This document shows positions 1-6,642 of a stretch of DNA of 7,881 nucleotides, one piece after another. How positions within the stretch are numbered: position 1 is the first letter of the stretch; the number at the start of each line of letters is the position of its first letter. This stretch comes from an uncultured bacterium (GTDB lineage: Bacteria > Gemmatimonadota > Gemmatimonadetes > Palauibacterales > KS3-K002), in the NCBI GenBank assembly GCA_947581845.1, contig CANPVY010000059.1:1-7881 (forward strand). Reading direction: 5' to 3'. The notes under the pieces are model-generated. The model was not told the origin of the DNA, did no database searches, and was given only the letters and a program-made list of their open reading frames with translations. The position numbers and the translations under genes are program-made.

Positions 1-154
1 GGACGGTGCGGCGCTCGAAGCTAAGTTGGGTGCCTGGCTCGCTGACCCGGAGGCACGGAAAGTCGCGGGCGCGGCGGCGCTGAGCTACGTGCAGACCAAC
101 CTCGGCGCTGGCCGTCGCAGCGCCGAGCTCATCCTGAGGCTGCTGGCGGAGTGA
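1..154 (+). CDS. C-terminal end of a probable 3-deoxy-D-manno-octulosonic acid (Kdo) transferase, 5' truncated by the window
   Basis: An open frame runs in from the left edge, with codons starting at base 2, and stops at TGA 152-154. It gives 50 residues that begin DGAALEAKLGAWLADPEAR and end AELILRLLAE. The pattern is a short loop, 'L.DPEAR', an Ala-rich helix, then 'NLGAGRRSAELILRLL'. This resembles the last helix of GT-B glycosyltransferases and best fits the tail of KdtA/WaaA. That enzyme adds Kdo from CMP-Kdo to lipid A precursors at the inner membrane and marks an outer-membrane bacterium. The gene ends exactly where the convergent ABC exporter gene ends. Without the catalytic part this is a family guess. 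Another GT-B enzyme, such as one of the LpxB or MurG type, remains possible. Confidence 0.5.
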   Translation, partial: DGAALEAKLGAWLADPEARKVAGAAALSYVQTNLGAGRRSAELILRLLAE

Positions 155-157
155 TCA
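152..157. other. Back-to-back stop codons of two convergent genes in the palindrome TGATCA
   Basis: TGA at 152-154 ends the + strand gene, and the reverse complement of TCA at 155-157 is the TGA that ends the - strand exporter gene. The two genes abut with neither gap nor overlap. Any transcription terminator for either gene must therefore lie inside the other gene's coding sequence. Confidence 0.9.
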
Positions 158-1984
158 GGCGACGGTAGGACTATCGCCGACGAACTGTAGCTCGTAGAGC
201 CGGGCGTACAGCTTGCCGCGGGCGAGCAGTTGCTCGTGTGTACCTTCCTCGACCAGCTCACCGTGGTGCATCACGACGATGCGGTCGGCGTTCTGCACGG
301 TGGATAGGCGGTGCGCGATCACCAGGCTGGTGCGGCCACGCATGAGCTCCTCCAGGGCGGCCTGGATCTGCGCCTCGATCTCCGAGTCCACCGAGCTGGT
401 CGCCTCATCGAGGATGAGGATGCGCGGGTCGAAGGCCAGCGCCCGGGCGAACGAGAGCAGCTGCCGCTCGCCGACGCTGAGACTGGCGCCCCGCTCGCCC
501 AGCGGCTGGCTGTAGGCCTGCGGCAGCCGGCGGATGAAGCGATCGGCGCCCACGCGCTCCGCCGCCGCCACCATCGCCTCCTCGCTGATCTCGTCGTTGC
601 CCAGCCGGATGTTGAAGCGCGCGCTGCCGCTGAACAGGTAGACGTCCTGGAGAACGAGCCCGATGGCGCTGCGCAGCTCGCGCTGGGTGAGCTCCCGAAT
701 GTCTGTGCCGTCCAGCAGCACCGCACCCTTCTGTGGGTCGTAGAAGCGCATGAGCAGGTTGATCAGCGTCGTCTTGCCGGCGCCCGTGTGGCCGACGATT
801 GCCAAGCGCTCGCCGGGCGCGGCCGTGAACGAGATGCCTTTGAGCACCCAGTCGGGCGGCTTGCCGTCGTCCTCATGCCCGGCCTTGTTGTAGGCGAACC
901 AGACGTCGCGGAACCGGATCTCACCACGCACTCGCCTCGGCAGCGGGAGCGGCCGGGCCGCATTGGCGACGCTAGGCTCTGTATCGAGGAGCCTGAAGAC
1001 GCGCTCCGAGCTGGCCATGGCGTTCTGCAGGATGTTGAACTTCTCCGAGAGGTCCTGGATCGGGCGGTAGAAGCGCCGTACGTACTGAAGGAACGCTGCC
1101 ACGACCCCGACGGTCAGGGTCCCTTCCAGCACGTTCAGACCACCGTACCAGAGCACCAGCGCCACGGCGACGGCGGCGACCAGCTCGATGAGCGGCCAGA
1201 AGAGCGCGTAATAGGTGATGGAGCGCAGGTGCGCGTGCAGGTGGTCGGCGTTGATCGCCTGGAACTTGCGGAGCTCCGAACCCTCGCGGCCGAACAGCTG
1301 CACGACGCTCATCCCGGTAACGCGCTCCTGCAAGAACGCGTTGATCCGGGCCAGCCGGACACGGATGTCGCGGTAAGCGCGGCGCACGTTCTTACGGAAC
1401 CAGTAGGCGGCGGCCCAAACGAGCGGTATCACGGTGAACGAGACGAGCGCGAGCTTCCAGCTCATGGCGAGCATGACGGCGACGATGAACACGAGCGTGA
1501 ACACGTCGCCGAAGATCGCCACGACGCCGGAGGTGAACATCTCGTTCAGCACCTCCACGTCGCTCGTCAGGCGCGTCATCAGCCGGCCCACCGGATTGCG
1601 GTCGAAGAAGCGCAGGCTGAGCCGCTGCAGCTGGGCGAAGATCTCGGTGCGCAGGTCGTACATCACGCTCTGGCCGATCCAGGTGGTGAGGAGCGTCTCG
1701 GCGTAGCTCAAGAGCAGAGCGAGGACGAGGGTCAGCGCGTAGATTCCAGCCAGGATCGTCAGCAAGGCCAGGTCCCGGGCCGGGATGGCCCGGTCGATAG
1801 CGACGGCGGTGAGGTAGGGCCCGACCAGCTCGAGTCCGGAGGCGGCGATGAGCATGACGACCGCGACCGTTACCCGCAGCCGGTAAGGCCACAGGTAGCG
1901 GAGCAGACGCCGCATCAGGCGGGCGTCGTAGGCCTTGCCGAGGGCCTCTTCCTCGTGGAAATCGAGATCGGGACCGGGCTGCAT
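155..1984 (-). CDS. ABC exporter half-transporter with fused membrane and ATPase domains (MsbA/YheH-like)
   Basis: This 609-residue protein is a complete type IV (exporter) ABC half-transporter in the inner membrane. It uses ATP to move a lipid, drug or other hydrophobic substrate outward; the substrate cannot be read from sequence. Residues 1-35 are cytoplasmic and acidic, with 'FHEEEALGKAYDARLMRRLL'. Six membrane helices lie near residues 38-58, 72-96, 155-176, 177-196, 255-283 and 289-302. The ATPase domain has Walker A GHTGAGKTT (398-406), a Q-loop Gln at 446, signature LSVGE (502-506), Walker B ILILDE with catalytic Glu 527, D-loop SSVD (530-533) and H-loop His 558. All catalytic residues are intact, so it could work as a homodimer. 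The LSVGE signature and N-terminal style resemble YheH/MdlB-type subunits, which are often paired with a second half-transporter; none is visible here. I chose ATG 1984 because the frame continues upstream only to GTG/TTG codons within the uvrA leader. No clear Shine-Dalgarno precedes it. Confidence 0.93.
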   Translation of the reverse strand: MQPGPDLDFHEEEALGKAYDARLMRRLLRYLWPYRLRVTVAVVMLIAASGLELVGPYLTAVAIDRAIPARDLALLTILAGIYALTLVLALLLSYAETLLTTWIGQSVMYDLRTEIFAQLQRLSLRFFDRNPVGRLMTRLTSDVEVLNEMFTSGVVAIFGDVFTLVFIVAVMLAMSWKLALVSFTVIPLVWAAAYWFRKNVRRAYRDIRVRLARINAFLQERVTGMSVVQLFGREGSELRKFQAINADHLHAHLRSITYYALFWPLIELVAAVAVALVLWYGGLNVLEGTLTVGVVAAFLQYVRRFYRPIQDLSEKFNILQNAMASSERVFRLLDTEPSVANAARPLPLPRRVRGEIRFRDVWFAYNKAGHEDDGKPPDWVLKGISFTAAPGERLAIVGHTGAGKTTLINLLMRFYDPQKGAVLLDGTDIRELTQRELRSAIGLVLQDVYLFSGSARFNIRLGNDEISEEAMVAAAERVGADRFIRRLPQAYSQPLGERGASLSVGERQLLSFARALAFDPRILILDEATSSVDSEIEAQIQAALEELMRGRTSLVIAHRLSTVQNADRIVVMHHGELVEEGTHEQLLARGKLYARLYELQFVGDSPTVA

Positions 1985-2052
1985 AGGATGCGAAGCTATG
2001 CGGAAGCCGTGGGGCGAGGAAGGGGCAGCTGAGCGAACCACCTGCAGCGGAT

Positions 2053-2078
2053 CTTGTGCCGGCCCGCGGAAGTACAAG
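2053..2078. promoter_or_regulatory. Imperfect dyad in the divergent exporter-uvrA spacer, overlapping the uvrA ribosome-binding site
   Basis: CTTGTGC (2053-2059) pairs with GTACAAG (2072-2078) across 12 bases: six Watson-Crick pairs and one G-T. It lies between the divergent starts at 1984 and 2086. It could be an operator for either gene or an mRNA hairpin that hides part of the uvrA Shine-Dalgarno sequence. No SOS (LexA) box of the CTGT-N8-ACAG or GAAC-N4-GTTC type was seen in the spacer. The function is speculative. Confidence 0.25.
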
Positions 2079-2082
2079 GGAG
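2076..2082 (+). promoter_or_regulatory. Ribosome-binding site of uvrA (AAGGGAG)
   Basis: AAGGGAG stands just before ATG 2086 with a short spacing of 3 bases. It supports 2086 rather than the in-frame GTG at 2056, because the UvrA family begins directly with the 'I.V.GA..HNLKGI' strand that follows ATG 2086. Confidence 0.55.
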
Positions 2083-2085
2083 CGC

Positions 2086-4917
2086 ATGCAAGAGTACATA
2101 CGCGTCAGGGGCGCATCCCAGCACAACCTCAAGGGGATTAACCTCGACATCCCCCATCGTGCGTTCACTGTCGTCACCGGACCATCCGGGTCAGGTAAGT
2201 CGTCGCTCGTCTTCGACACGATCTTTGCCGAGTCGCAGCGCCGCTATGTGGAGTCGCTGTCCACCTACGCCAAGCAGTTCTTGGAGCGAATGGAGCGACC
2301 GCAGGTGGAGGTGGTGGAGGGGGTGAGCCCCGCGGTCGCGATCCAGCAGAAGAACCCCACGAAGACCAGCCGCTCCACAGTGGGGACCGCAACCGAGGTC
2401 CACGACTACCTGCGCCTCCTCTGGGCACGCGTCGGGCGCACCTTCTGCCCCGACTGCGGACGCCAGATCAAGCCAGACACCGTGGCCAGCGCCATCGACT
2501 GCGTGCGCAAGTTGCCCAAAGGTACGCGCATCCAGGTCACCTTCCCGTTGCCCCTCTCCTCGGAGGTAAGCGACGAGCTGATCGTCGAGAACTTGCGGGC
2601 GCTCGGGTTCATCCGGGTGCTCGCTGACGGTCGTGAGGTCTACCTGGGTGAGGCGGGAGGGACGGCGGACGCCTCGCTGGGGCTGACGTCGGCCCACGAG
2701 CTGCTGGTGGTGGTGGACCGCCTGAAGGTGGGCGAGGCTTCGCGCGCAAGGCTCGCCGATTCACTGGGTACCGCCTTCGCGGAGGGCGAGGGCGAGGCAT
2801 TGGTGCTGGCGCTGGACGGCAAGGGTGACGAGGAGAGGCTGGCCTTCAGCGAGCGGTTCCGCTGCCCCGACTGCTCGCGCAGCTTCCCCGAGCCGGTGCC
2901 CACGCTGTTCTCCTTCAATAGTCCGCTGGGCGCCTGCTCCACCTGTAACGGGTTCGGGGCGACGCTGGAGTTCGACCTGAACCTCATCATCCCTGACCCG
3001 GAGCGCTCGCTGGCCGACGGCGCCGTGGATCCCTGGACCAAGCCGCGCTACGAGAACCGGCGTTACTATCTGAAGGAGCTGGCCCGCAAGCACAAGGTGT
3101 CGATGCGTGTCCCCTGGAAGGATCTGCCCGAGCGCTTCAAGAAGATCGTGCTCTACGGCGACCGTGGCTTCGAGGGCGTATTGGAGCAGTTGGAGCGGCT
3201 CAGGCGGGAGAAGCGTTACAAGCAGTACATCCGCGTCTTCGTGCGCCGGTACCAGACCGCGCAGACCTGTCCGGAATGTGGCGGCACACGGCTCAAGCGC
3301 GAGGCGCTCAATGTGAAGGTCGGCGGCCGGACGATCGCCGAGGTCAGCGCCTTGCCGGTAGAGGAACTACGCGGCTGGCTGGAGCAGTTGAAGTTGACGA
3401 AGCACGAGACAGCCGTCGCCGAGACGATCCTGCGGGAGCTGCGCTCGCGGGTCGCGTTCCTGGACGACGTGGGGCTCGGCTACCTGACGCTGGACCGCCA
3501 GGCGCGCACGCTGTCGGGTGGCGAGGCACAGCGCATCAGCCTGGCGAACTCGCTGGGGAGCGCACTGGTGAACGTCACCTATGTGCTGGACGAGCCGTCC
3601 ATCGGGCTCCACCCGCGCGACACGGAGCGGCTGTACGGGCTGCTGGAGCAGCTGCGCGCCCTCGGGAACGCGGTGCTGGTGGTGGAGCACGACCCGGCGG
3701 CGATCGAACGGGCCGACCATGTGATCGAGCTGGGCCCGGGCAGCGGCGAGCGCGGTGGCGAGCTGGTTTACGCGGGTAGCTACGAGGGGCTGCTGGCCGC
3801 TGACACCCTGACCGGTGCCTACCTCTCAGGCCGTAAGCGGATCCCGGCGCCGGCGCGGCGCCGGCCTCTGGACGGTCCCTTCCTGGTTCTGGAGGGCGCG
3901 CGCCTTCACAACCTGGACGGCATCGACGTGAGCCTGCCGCTGGGGGCACTCACGCTAGTGACGGGTGTGTCGGGGAGCGGCAAGTCCACGCTGGTGCACG
4001 ATGTGCTCTATCGGGCGCTGGAGCGGAAGCTCGCGGGACAGACGAGCGCCAAGCATCACCTGGGCGAGCCGGTGGGGCGCTGTGCGGCGCTGAAGGGGAG
4101 CGGCGCCTTGTCGGGCGTCGTGCTCGTGGACCAGAGTCCCATCGGGCGGACTCCGCGCTCCAATCCGGTGACCTACCTCAAGGCCTACGCCGAGATCCGC
4201 CGCATCTTCGCCGAGTTGCCGGAGGCGCGGCGCCGCGGTCTTGGGGCGAGCCACTTCTCGTTCAATGTGCCGGGCGGTCGCTGCGAGGCTTGCGAGGGCG
4301 CCGGGCATATCGAGGTCGAGATGCTCTTCCTCGCTGACGTGTTCGTCCCCTGCGAGATGTGCGGTGGCCAGCGCTTCAAATCGGAGGTTCTCGAGGTGCG
4401 TTACCGGGGCCTCAACATCGACGACGTGCTGAACCTAACGGTCGATGAGGCGATTCGGTTCTTCATCAAAGAGGAAAAGCTGGGCGAGATGCTCTGGCAG
4501 CTCCAGCGCGTGGGGCTCGGGTATCTGAGGTTGGGGCAGCCAGCGACGACGCTGTCGGGCGGGGAGGCACAGCGCCTGAAGCTGGCCCGCGAGCTGGCGA
4601 CAGCGAGCCGCAGGACCGGGCGTAAACTTTACCTGCTGGACGAGCCCACCACCGGACTGCACCTGCACGACATCCGCAAGCTGCTGGACGTGCTGGACCA
4701 GCTCATCGAGGCGGGCAACACCGTGGTCGTCATCGAGCACAACCTCGAGGTAATCAAGCAGGCGGACTGGATCGTCGACTTGGGCCCGGGGGCCGGCGTG
4801 CACGGTGGCCGGGTGGTGGCGATGGGGCGGCCGGAGGAGATCGCGGGCGTGGCAGCGTCGCACACCGGGCGGTTCCTGCGCCAGGTGTTGGGCGAGCAGG
4901 CGGCGCCGTCGGTCTAG
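2086..4917 (+). CDS. uvrA: Excinuclease ABC subunit A (UvrA), DNA damage recognition ATPase
   Basis: UvrA forms a dimer that scans DNA for bulky lesions and loads UvrB in nucleotide excision repair. The 943 residues match the usual length (about 940). Seen in order: Walker A GPSGSGKSS (32-40); 'RSTVGTATEVHDYLRLLWAR' near 96-115; a CPDC pair (121/124); the UvrB-binding region, roughly 130-245; a zinc module C260-x2-C263-x20-C284-x2-C287; a second CPEC pair (395/398); signature LSGGE (476-480); Walker B with D502/E503; second Walker A GVSGSGKST (627-635); 'QSPIGRTPRSNP' (684-694); the C-terminal zinc module C733-x2-C736-x19-C756-x2-C759, which contacts DNA; signature LSGGEAQR (823-830); and Walker B D852/E853. 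Both ATPase sites are intact. The 121/124 and 395/398 cysteine pairs may together bind a third zinc. The segment 'RREKRYKQYIRVFVRRYQ' before C395 differs from E. coli UvrA, which suggests a distinct UvrA lineage. The gene is divergent from the exporter; no SOS box was found. Confidence 0.98.
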   Translation: MQEYIRVRGASQHNLKGINLDIPHRAFTVVTGPSGSGKSSLVFDTIFAESQRRYVESLSTYAKQFLERMERPQVEVVEGVSPAVAIQQKNPTKTSRSTVGTATEVHDYLRLLWARVGRTFCPDCGRQIKPDTVASAIDCVRKLPKGTRIQVTFPLPLSSEVSDELIVENLRALGFIRVLADGREVYLGEAGGTADASLGLTSAHELLVVVDRLKVGEASRARLADSLGTAFAEGEGEALVLALDGKGDEERLAFSERFRCPDCSRSFPEPVPTLFSFNSPLGACSTCNGFGATLEFDLNLIIPDPERSLADGAVDPWTKPRYENRRYYLKELARKHKVSMRVPWKDLPERFKKIVLYGDRGFEGVLEQLERLRREKRYKQYIRVFVRRYQTAQTCPECGGTRLKREALNVKVGGRTIAEVSALPVEELRGWLEQLKLTKHETAVAETILRELRSRVAFLDDVGLGYLTLDRQARTLSGGEAQRISLANSLGSALVNVTYVLDEPSIGLHPRDTERLYGLLEQLRALGNAVLVVEHDPAAIERADHVIELGPGSGERGGELVYAGSYEGLLAADTLTGAYLSGRKRIPAPARRRPLDGPFLVLEGARLHNLDGIDVSLPLGALTLVTGVSGSGKSTLVHDVLYRALERKLAGQTSAKHHLGEPVGRCAALKGSGALSGVVLVDQSPIGRTPRSNPVTYLKAYAEIRRIFAELPEARRRGLGASHFSFNVPGGRCEACEGAGHIEVEMLFLADVFVPCEMCGGQRFKSEVLEVRYRGLNIDDVLNLTVDEAIRFFIKEEKLGEMLWQLQRVGLGYLRLGQPATTLSGGEAQRLKLARELATASRRTGRKLYLLDEPTTGLHLHDIRKLLDVLDQLIEAGNTVVVIEHNLEVIKQADWIVDLGPGAGVHGGRVVAMGRPEEIAGVAASHTGRFLRQVLGEQAAPSV

Positions 4918-4976
4918 ATGCACTGGCGACGTTGACCCTCAGGCCTGCCCGAACCATCTTCAGCCGACCCCACAAC

Positions 4977-5036
4977 GGACAGGACTCCCTTATGCCGCAA
5001 CTCGGATATCCGCTCGTCCTGGGTACGCAGACGTGA
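4977..5036 (+). other. Possible 14-codon leader ORF with its own ribosome-binding site, overlapping the glycosyltransferase start
   Basis: GGACAGGA (4977-4984) lies 7 bases before ATG 4992. This opens a short frame, MPQLGYPLVLGTQT, ending at TGA 5034-5036. The stop overlaps the GTG start of the glycosyltransferase as GTGA, the arrangement typical of translational coupling. The glycosyltransferase start has no good Shine-Dalgarno of its own, so ribosomes ending the leader could re-initiate there. The arrangement may be chance, since short ORFs are common. The peptide resembles nothing I recognise. Confidence 0.3.
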
Positions 5037-6043
5037 GCGACCCGCAGCTCTCCGTGCTGCTGCCTTGCCGCGACGCGGCGGCGCACCTTCCTCAAGCCAT
5101 TCGCAGCCTCAGCCTGCAGACGTACCGAGACTTCGAGGTCGTCGCTGTGAACGACGGCTCTCGCGATGAGACCCCTGAGGTGCTCGAGCGCTGGGCCGCG
5201 CGCGACGGCCGGGTGCGAGTCGTGCACCATGAGCCGGTGGGGCTGGCGGAGACGCTACGAACTGCGGCGCTGCTCTGTCGGGGAGAGATCTTGGCCCGCG
5301 CTGACGCCGACGACGTGGCACATCCGCGCAGGTTCGCTGAGCAGGTCGCCCTCCTGGCGGCGCGCCGCGAGCTCAGCGCCGTGGGCACGCACGTCCGCTA
5401 CTTCCCCCACGAGCAGGTGGGCTGGGGCGCGCGCCGCTACCAGCAGTGGCTCAACGGTCTGGCTGAGCCCGAGAGCCTCGCCCGCGACGTCTTCGTCGAG
5501 TGTCCGATCGCCCACCCGACACTGATGATGAGGCGTTCAGCTCTGGAGGAGGCTGGCGGCTACCGCGCCAACGGGTGGCCCGAGGACTACGATCTCGTCC
5601 TGCGCCTCCATCTTGCCGGGGCCCAGCTGGCCAACGTGCCGCGTGTCCTCCACTTCTGGCGCGAGGGCGATGAGCGCGCCTCGCGAACGGATCTCCGCTA
5701 CTCGGCGGCGGCGTTCCGCGAGTGTAAGATTCACTACCTTCGACAGGGCTGCTTGAAGGGCCATGAGGCGGTGAACCTCTGGGGGGCGGGCCGGGTCGGC
5801 AAGGATTTCGCTCGTGCCCTGCTCGACGAGGGTCTTCGGGTGCGCGGCTTCTTCGACATCGACCCACGCAAGATCGGCCAGGAGATCTACGCTGCCCCGG
5901 TGAGGGATGCCCGAGAGGTGAAGGCGCACAGGGACATTTACCTGCTGGTGGTCGTCGGCGCTCCCGGCGCCCGGGAGCTGATTCGGGGGCTGCTGGCAGA
6001 AGCCGGTTTCCGGGAGCCCGAGGACTACCGCTGCGTGGCTTGA
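5033..6043 (+). CDS. Family 2 glycosyltransferase with a C-terminal Rossmann-like domain
   Basis: This 336-residue protein probably transfers a sugar from a nucleotide-sugar to a glycan or lipid-linked acceptor at the cytoplasmic face of the inner membrane, for example in LPS O-antigen or exopolysaccharide synthesis. The GT-A fold opens at once with 'QLSVLLPCRDA'. It continues with NDGS (40-43, nucleotide binding), 'ARADADDVAHP' with the metal-binding DxD at about 90-94, 'CPIAHPTLMMRRSAL' (157-171), and PEDYD (183-187), whose acidic residues fit the catalytic base region. The last third is different: WGAGRVGK (250-257) and 'FFDIDPRKIGQEI' look like a dinucleotide-binding strand-loop-helix followed by a second strand, as in PglD N-terminal or Rossmann domains. 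The protein ends 'GFREPEDYRCVA'. No membrane helix is evident. GTG 5033 is chosen because GT2 enzymes begin right there; the frame extends upstream to 4805 inside uvrA, but that part is Arg-rich antifamily sequence. The acceptor and donor are unknown. Confidence 0.9.
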   Translation: MSDPQLSVLLPCRDAAAHLPQAIRSLSLQTYRDFEVVAVNDGSRDETPEVLERWAARDGRVRVVHHEPVGLAETLRTAALLCRGEILARADADDVAHPRRFAEQVALLAARRELSAVGTHVRYFPHEQVGWGARRYQQWLNGLAEPESLARDVFVECPIAHPTLMMRRSALEEAGGYRANGWPEDYDLVLRLHLAGAQLANVPRVLHFWREGDERASRTDLRYSAAAFRECKIHYLRQGCLKGHEAVNLWGAGRVGKDFARALLDEGLRVRGFFDIDPRKIGQEIYAAPVRDAREVKAHRDIYLLVVVGAPGARELIRGLLAEAGFREPEDYRCVA

Positions 6044-6129
6044 GGCCCCTGCTCAGGCGCGCGCGGGCCTGGAGTGGTTCCTTGGGAGAGCTTAGATTAC
6101 AAGACGGTAACCACATCTCAACACGGCCC

Positions 6130-6133
6130 AGGA
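6130..6133 (+). promoter_or_regulatory. Ribosome-binding site (AGGA) deciding the lipoprotein start
   Basis: AGGA lies 8 bases before ATG 6142. An alternative in-frame ATG at 6133 overlaps this site and has no Shine-Dalgarno of its own, so 6142 is preferred. The choice adds or removes only three residues. Confidence 0.45.
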
Positions 6134-6141
6134 TGGTGAGA

Positions 6142-6513
6142 ATGAGACACTTGACGGCCCTCGTCGTGGCGGTGCTGGTCGCGGTCATGGTGGCCTGCGG
6201 CGCTGGGGTGAAGCTGCCTCCGGTGGCTCCCGAGGAAGTAGAGGTTTTCCTGCCGGGCTCGTACCCGGACGAGGATTACAAGGTGCTGGCCAGGTTCGAC
6301 ACGCAGGTGCCCCTGAACGTATCGGACAGCGAGCTGATCGAGCGGGCCAGGGCACAGGCGGCTGAGTACGGTGCTGATGCTCTGGTGATCAGCGGGATTC
6401 GCCGTACAACGGAGGGGCAGATCGAGCTGAACCTGCAGCAGGAGCAGGTGAAGATTCTCGACGCTATGGCGGTCTACTACCCGAGTCGCCATCCCGAGCT
6501 TCAGAAGGAATAG
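6142..6513 (+). CDS. Small putative outer-membrane lipoprotein of unknown function
   Basis: The protein has 123 residues. The N-terminus, MRHLTALVVAVLVAVMVAC, is a short basic start, a hydrophobic stretch and a cysteine at position 19, which fits a lipoprotein (signal peptidase II) signal. The lipobox V-M-V-A-C is slightly off consensus, with Met at -3. Gly follows the Cys; by the proteobacterial Lol rule, absence of Asp at +2 favours the outer membrane. The mature part of about 105 residues contains 'YPDEDYKVLARFDTQ', then a helix 'DSELIERARAQAAEYGADAL', a strand 'VISGI' and a closing strand 'DAMAVYY'. The 'YKVL...A...GADALVI' layout is like small lipoproteins of the DUF4156 type, which have no settled role; that link is my impression only. 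It sits 98 bp after the glycosyltransferase. The stretch 6091-6120 of that spacer is relatively AT-rich and could hold a promoter, but no clear -35/-10 pair is visible. Confidence 0.8.
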   Translation: MRHLTALVVAVLVAVMVACGAGVKLPPVAPEEVEVFLPGSYPDEDYKVLARFDTQVPLNVSDSELIERARAQAAEYGADALVISGIRRTTEGQIELNLQQEQVKILDAMAVYYPSRHPELQKE

Positions 6514-6586
6514 GTCGTAGCCTGGCGCGGTGGGCAGTCGCGCGGGAATGGGCCGGTGGGGTGAGGGCCTTCCGGCGTTGAGGGGA

Positions 6587-6600
6587 TGCGTGCAAACGCA
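6587..6600 (+). other. Short hairpin with a GCAA tetraloop in the gyrA leader
   Basis: TGCGT (6587-6591) and ACGCA (6596-6600) form a perfect 5-bp stem closed by GCAA, a GNRA-type loop that is stable in RNA. AACGC (6595-6599) could instead pair with GCGTT at 6575-6579 or lie next to GCGTT at 6601-6605, so alternative folds exist. There is no T-run after it, so it is not a typical intrinsic terminator. The rest of the 6514-6642 spacer is G-rich with no recognisable promoter. Confidence 0.3.
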
Positions 6601-6630
6601 GCGTTCGGCTGTGCAGAGGGAAAGAGGGTA

Positions 6631-6637
6631 GTGAGGG
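6631..6637 (+). promoter_or_regulatory. Ribosome-binding site of gyrA (GTGAGGG)
   Basis: A purine-rich GTGAGGG lies 5 bases before ATG 6643, with another purine stretch (AGAGGGAAAGAGGG) just upstream at 6616-6628. It fixes the gyrA start. Confidence 0.55.
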
Positions 6638-6642
6638 TGTAA

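Noticed and set aside
158..178. GGCGA/TCGCC inverted repeat after the waaA-like stop, as a terminator
   Set aside because: The 5-bp stem has an 11-base loop, no T-tract, and lies within the exporter coding sequence.
311..2032. A 573-codon open frame on the + strand, antisense to the ABC exporter
   Set aside because: It mirrors the exporter gene codon for codon, is rich in Asp, Glu, His and Arg, shows no domain motif, and is the usual by-product of high GC with strong third-position bias.
2056..2085. A GTG start for uvrA ten codons upstream
   Set aside because: The extra residues do not belong to the UvrA family, and the Shine-Dalgarno AAGGGAG lies downstream of this GTG, next to ATG 2086.
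1985..2085. SOS (LexA) box or a sigma-70 type promoter in the divergent spacer
   Set aside because: No CTGT-N8-ACAG, GAAC-N4-GTTC or repeated GTTC was found, and no -35/-10 pair with acceptable spacing. TTGTAC with AAGATC on the - strand is too weak to call.
4805..5032. A 76-codon N-terminal extension of the glycosyltransferase into uvrA
   Set aside because: The extension is Arg/Trp-rich, overlaps the 3' end of uvrA in another frame, and precedes the point where GT2 proteins normally start.
6043..6070. AGGCCC/GGGCCT inverted repeat just after the glycosyltransferase stop, as a terminator
   Set aside because: The stem is only 6 bp with a 16-base loop and no T-run follows; in GC-rich DNA this is expected by chance.
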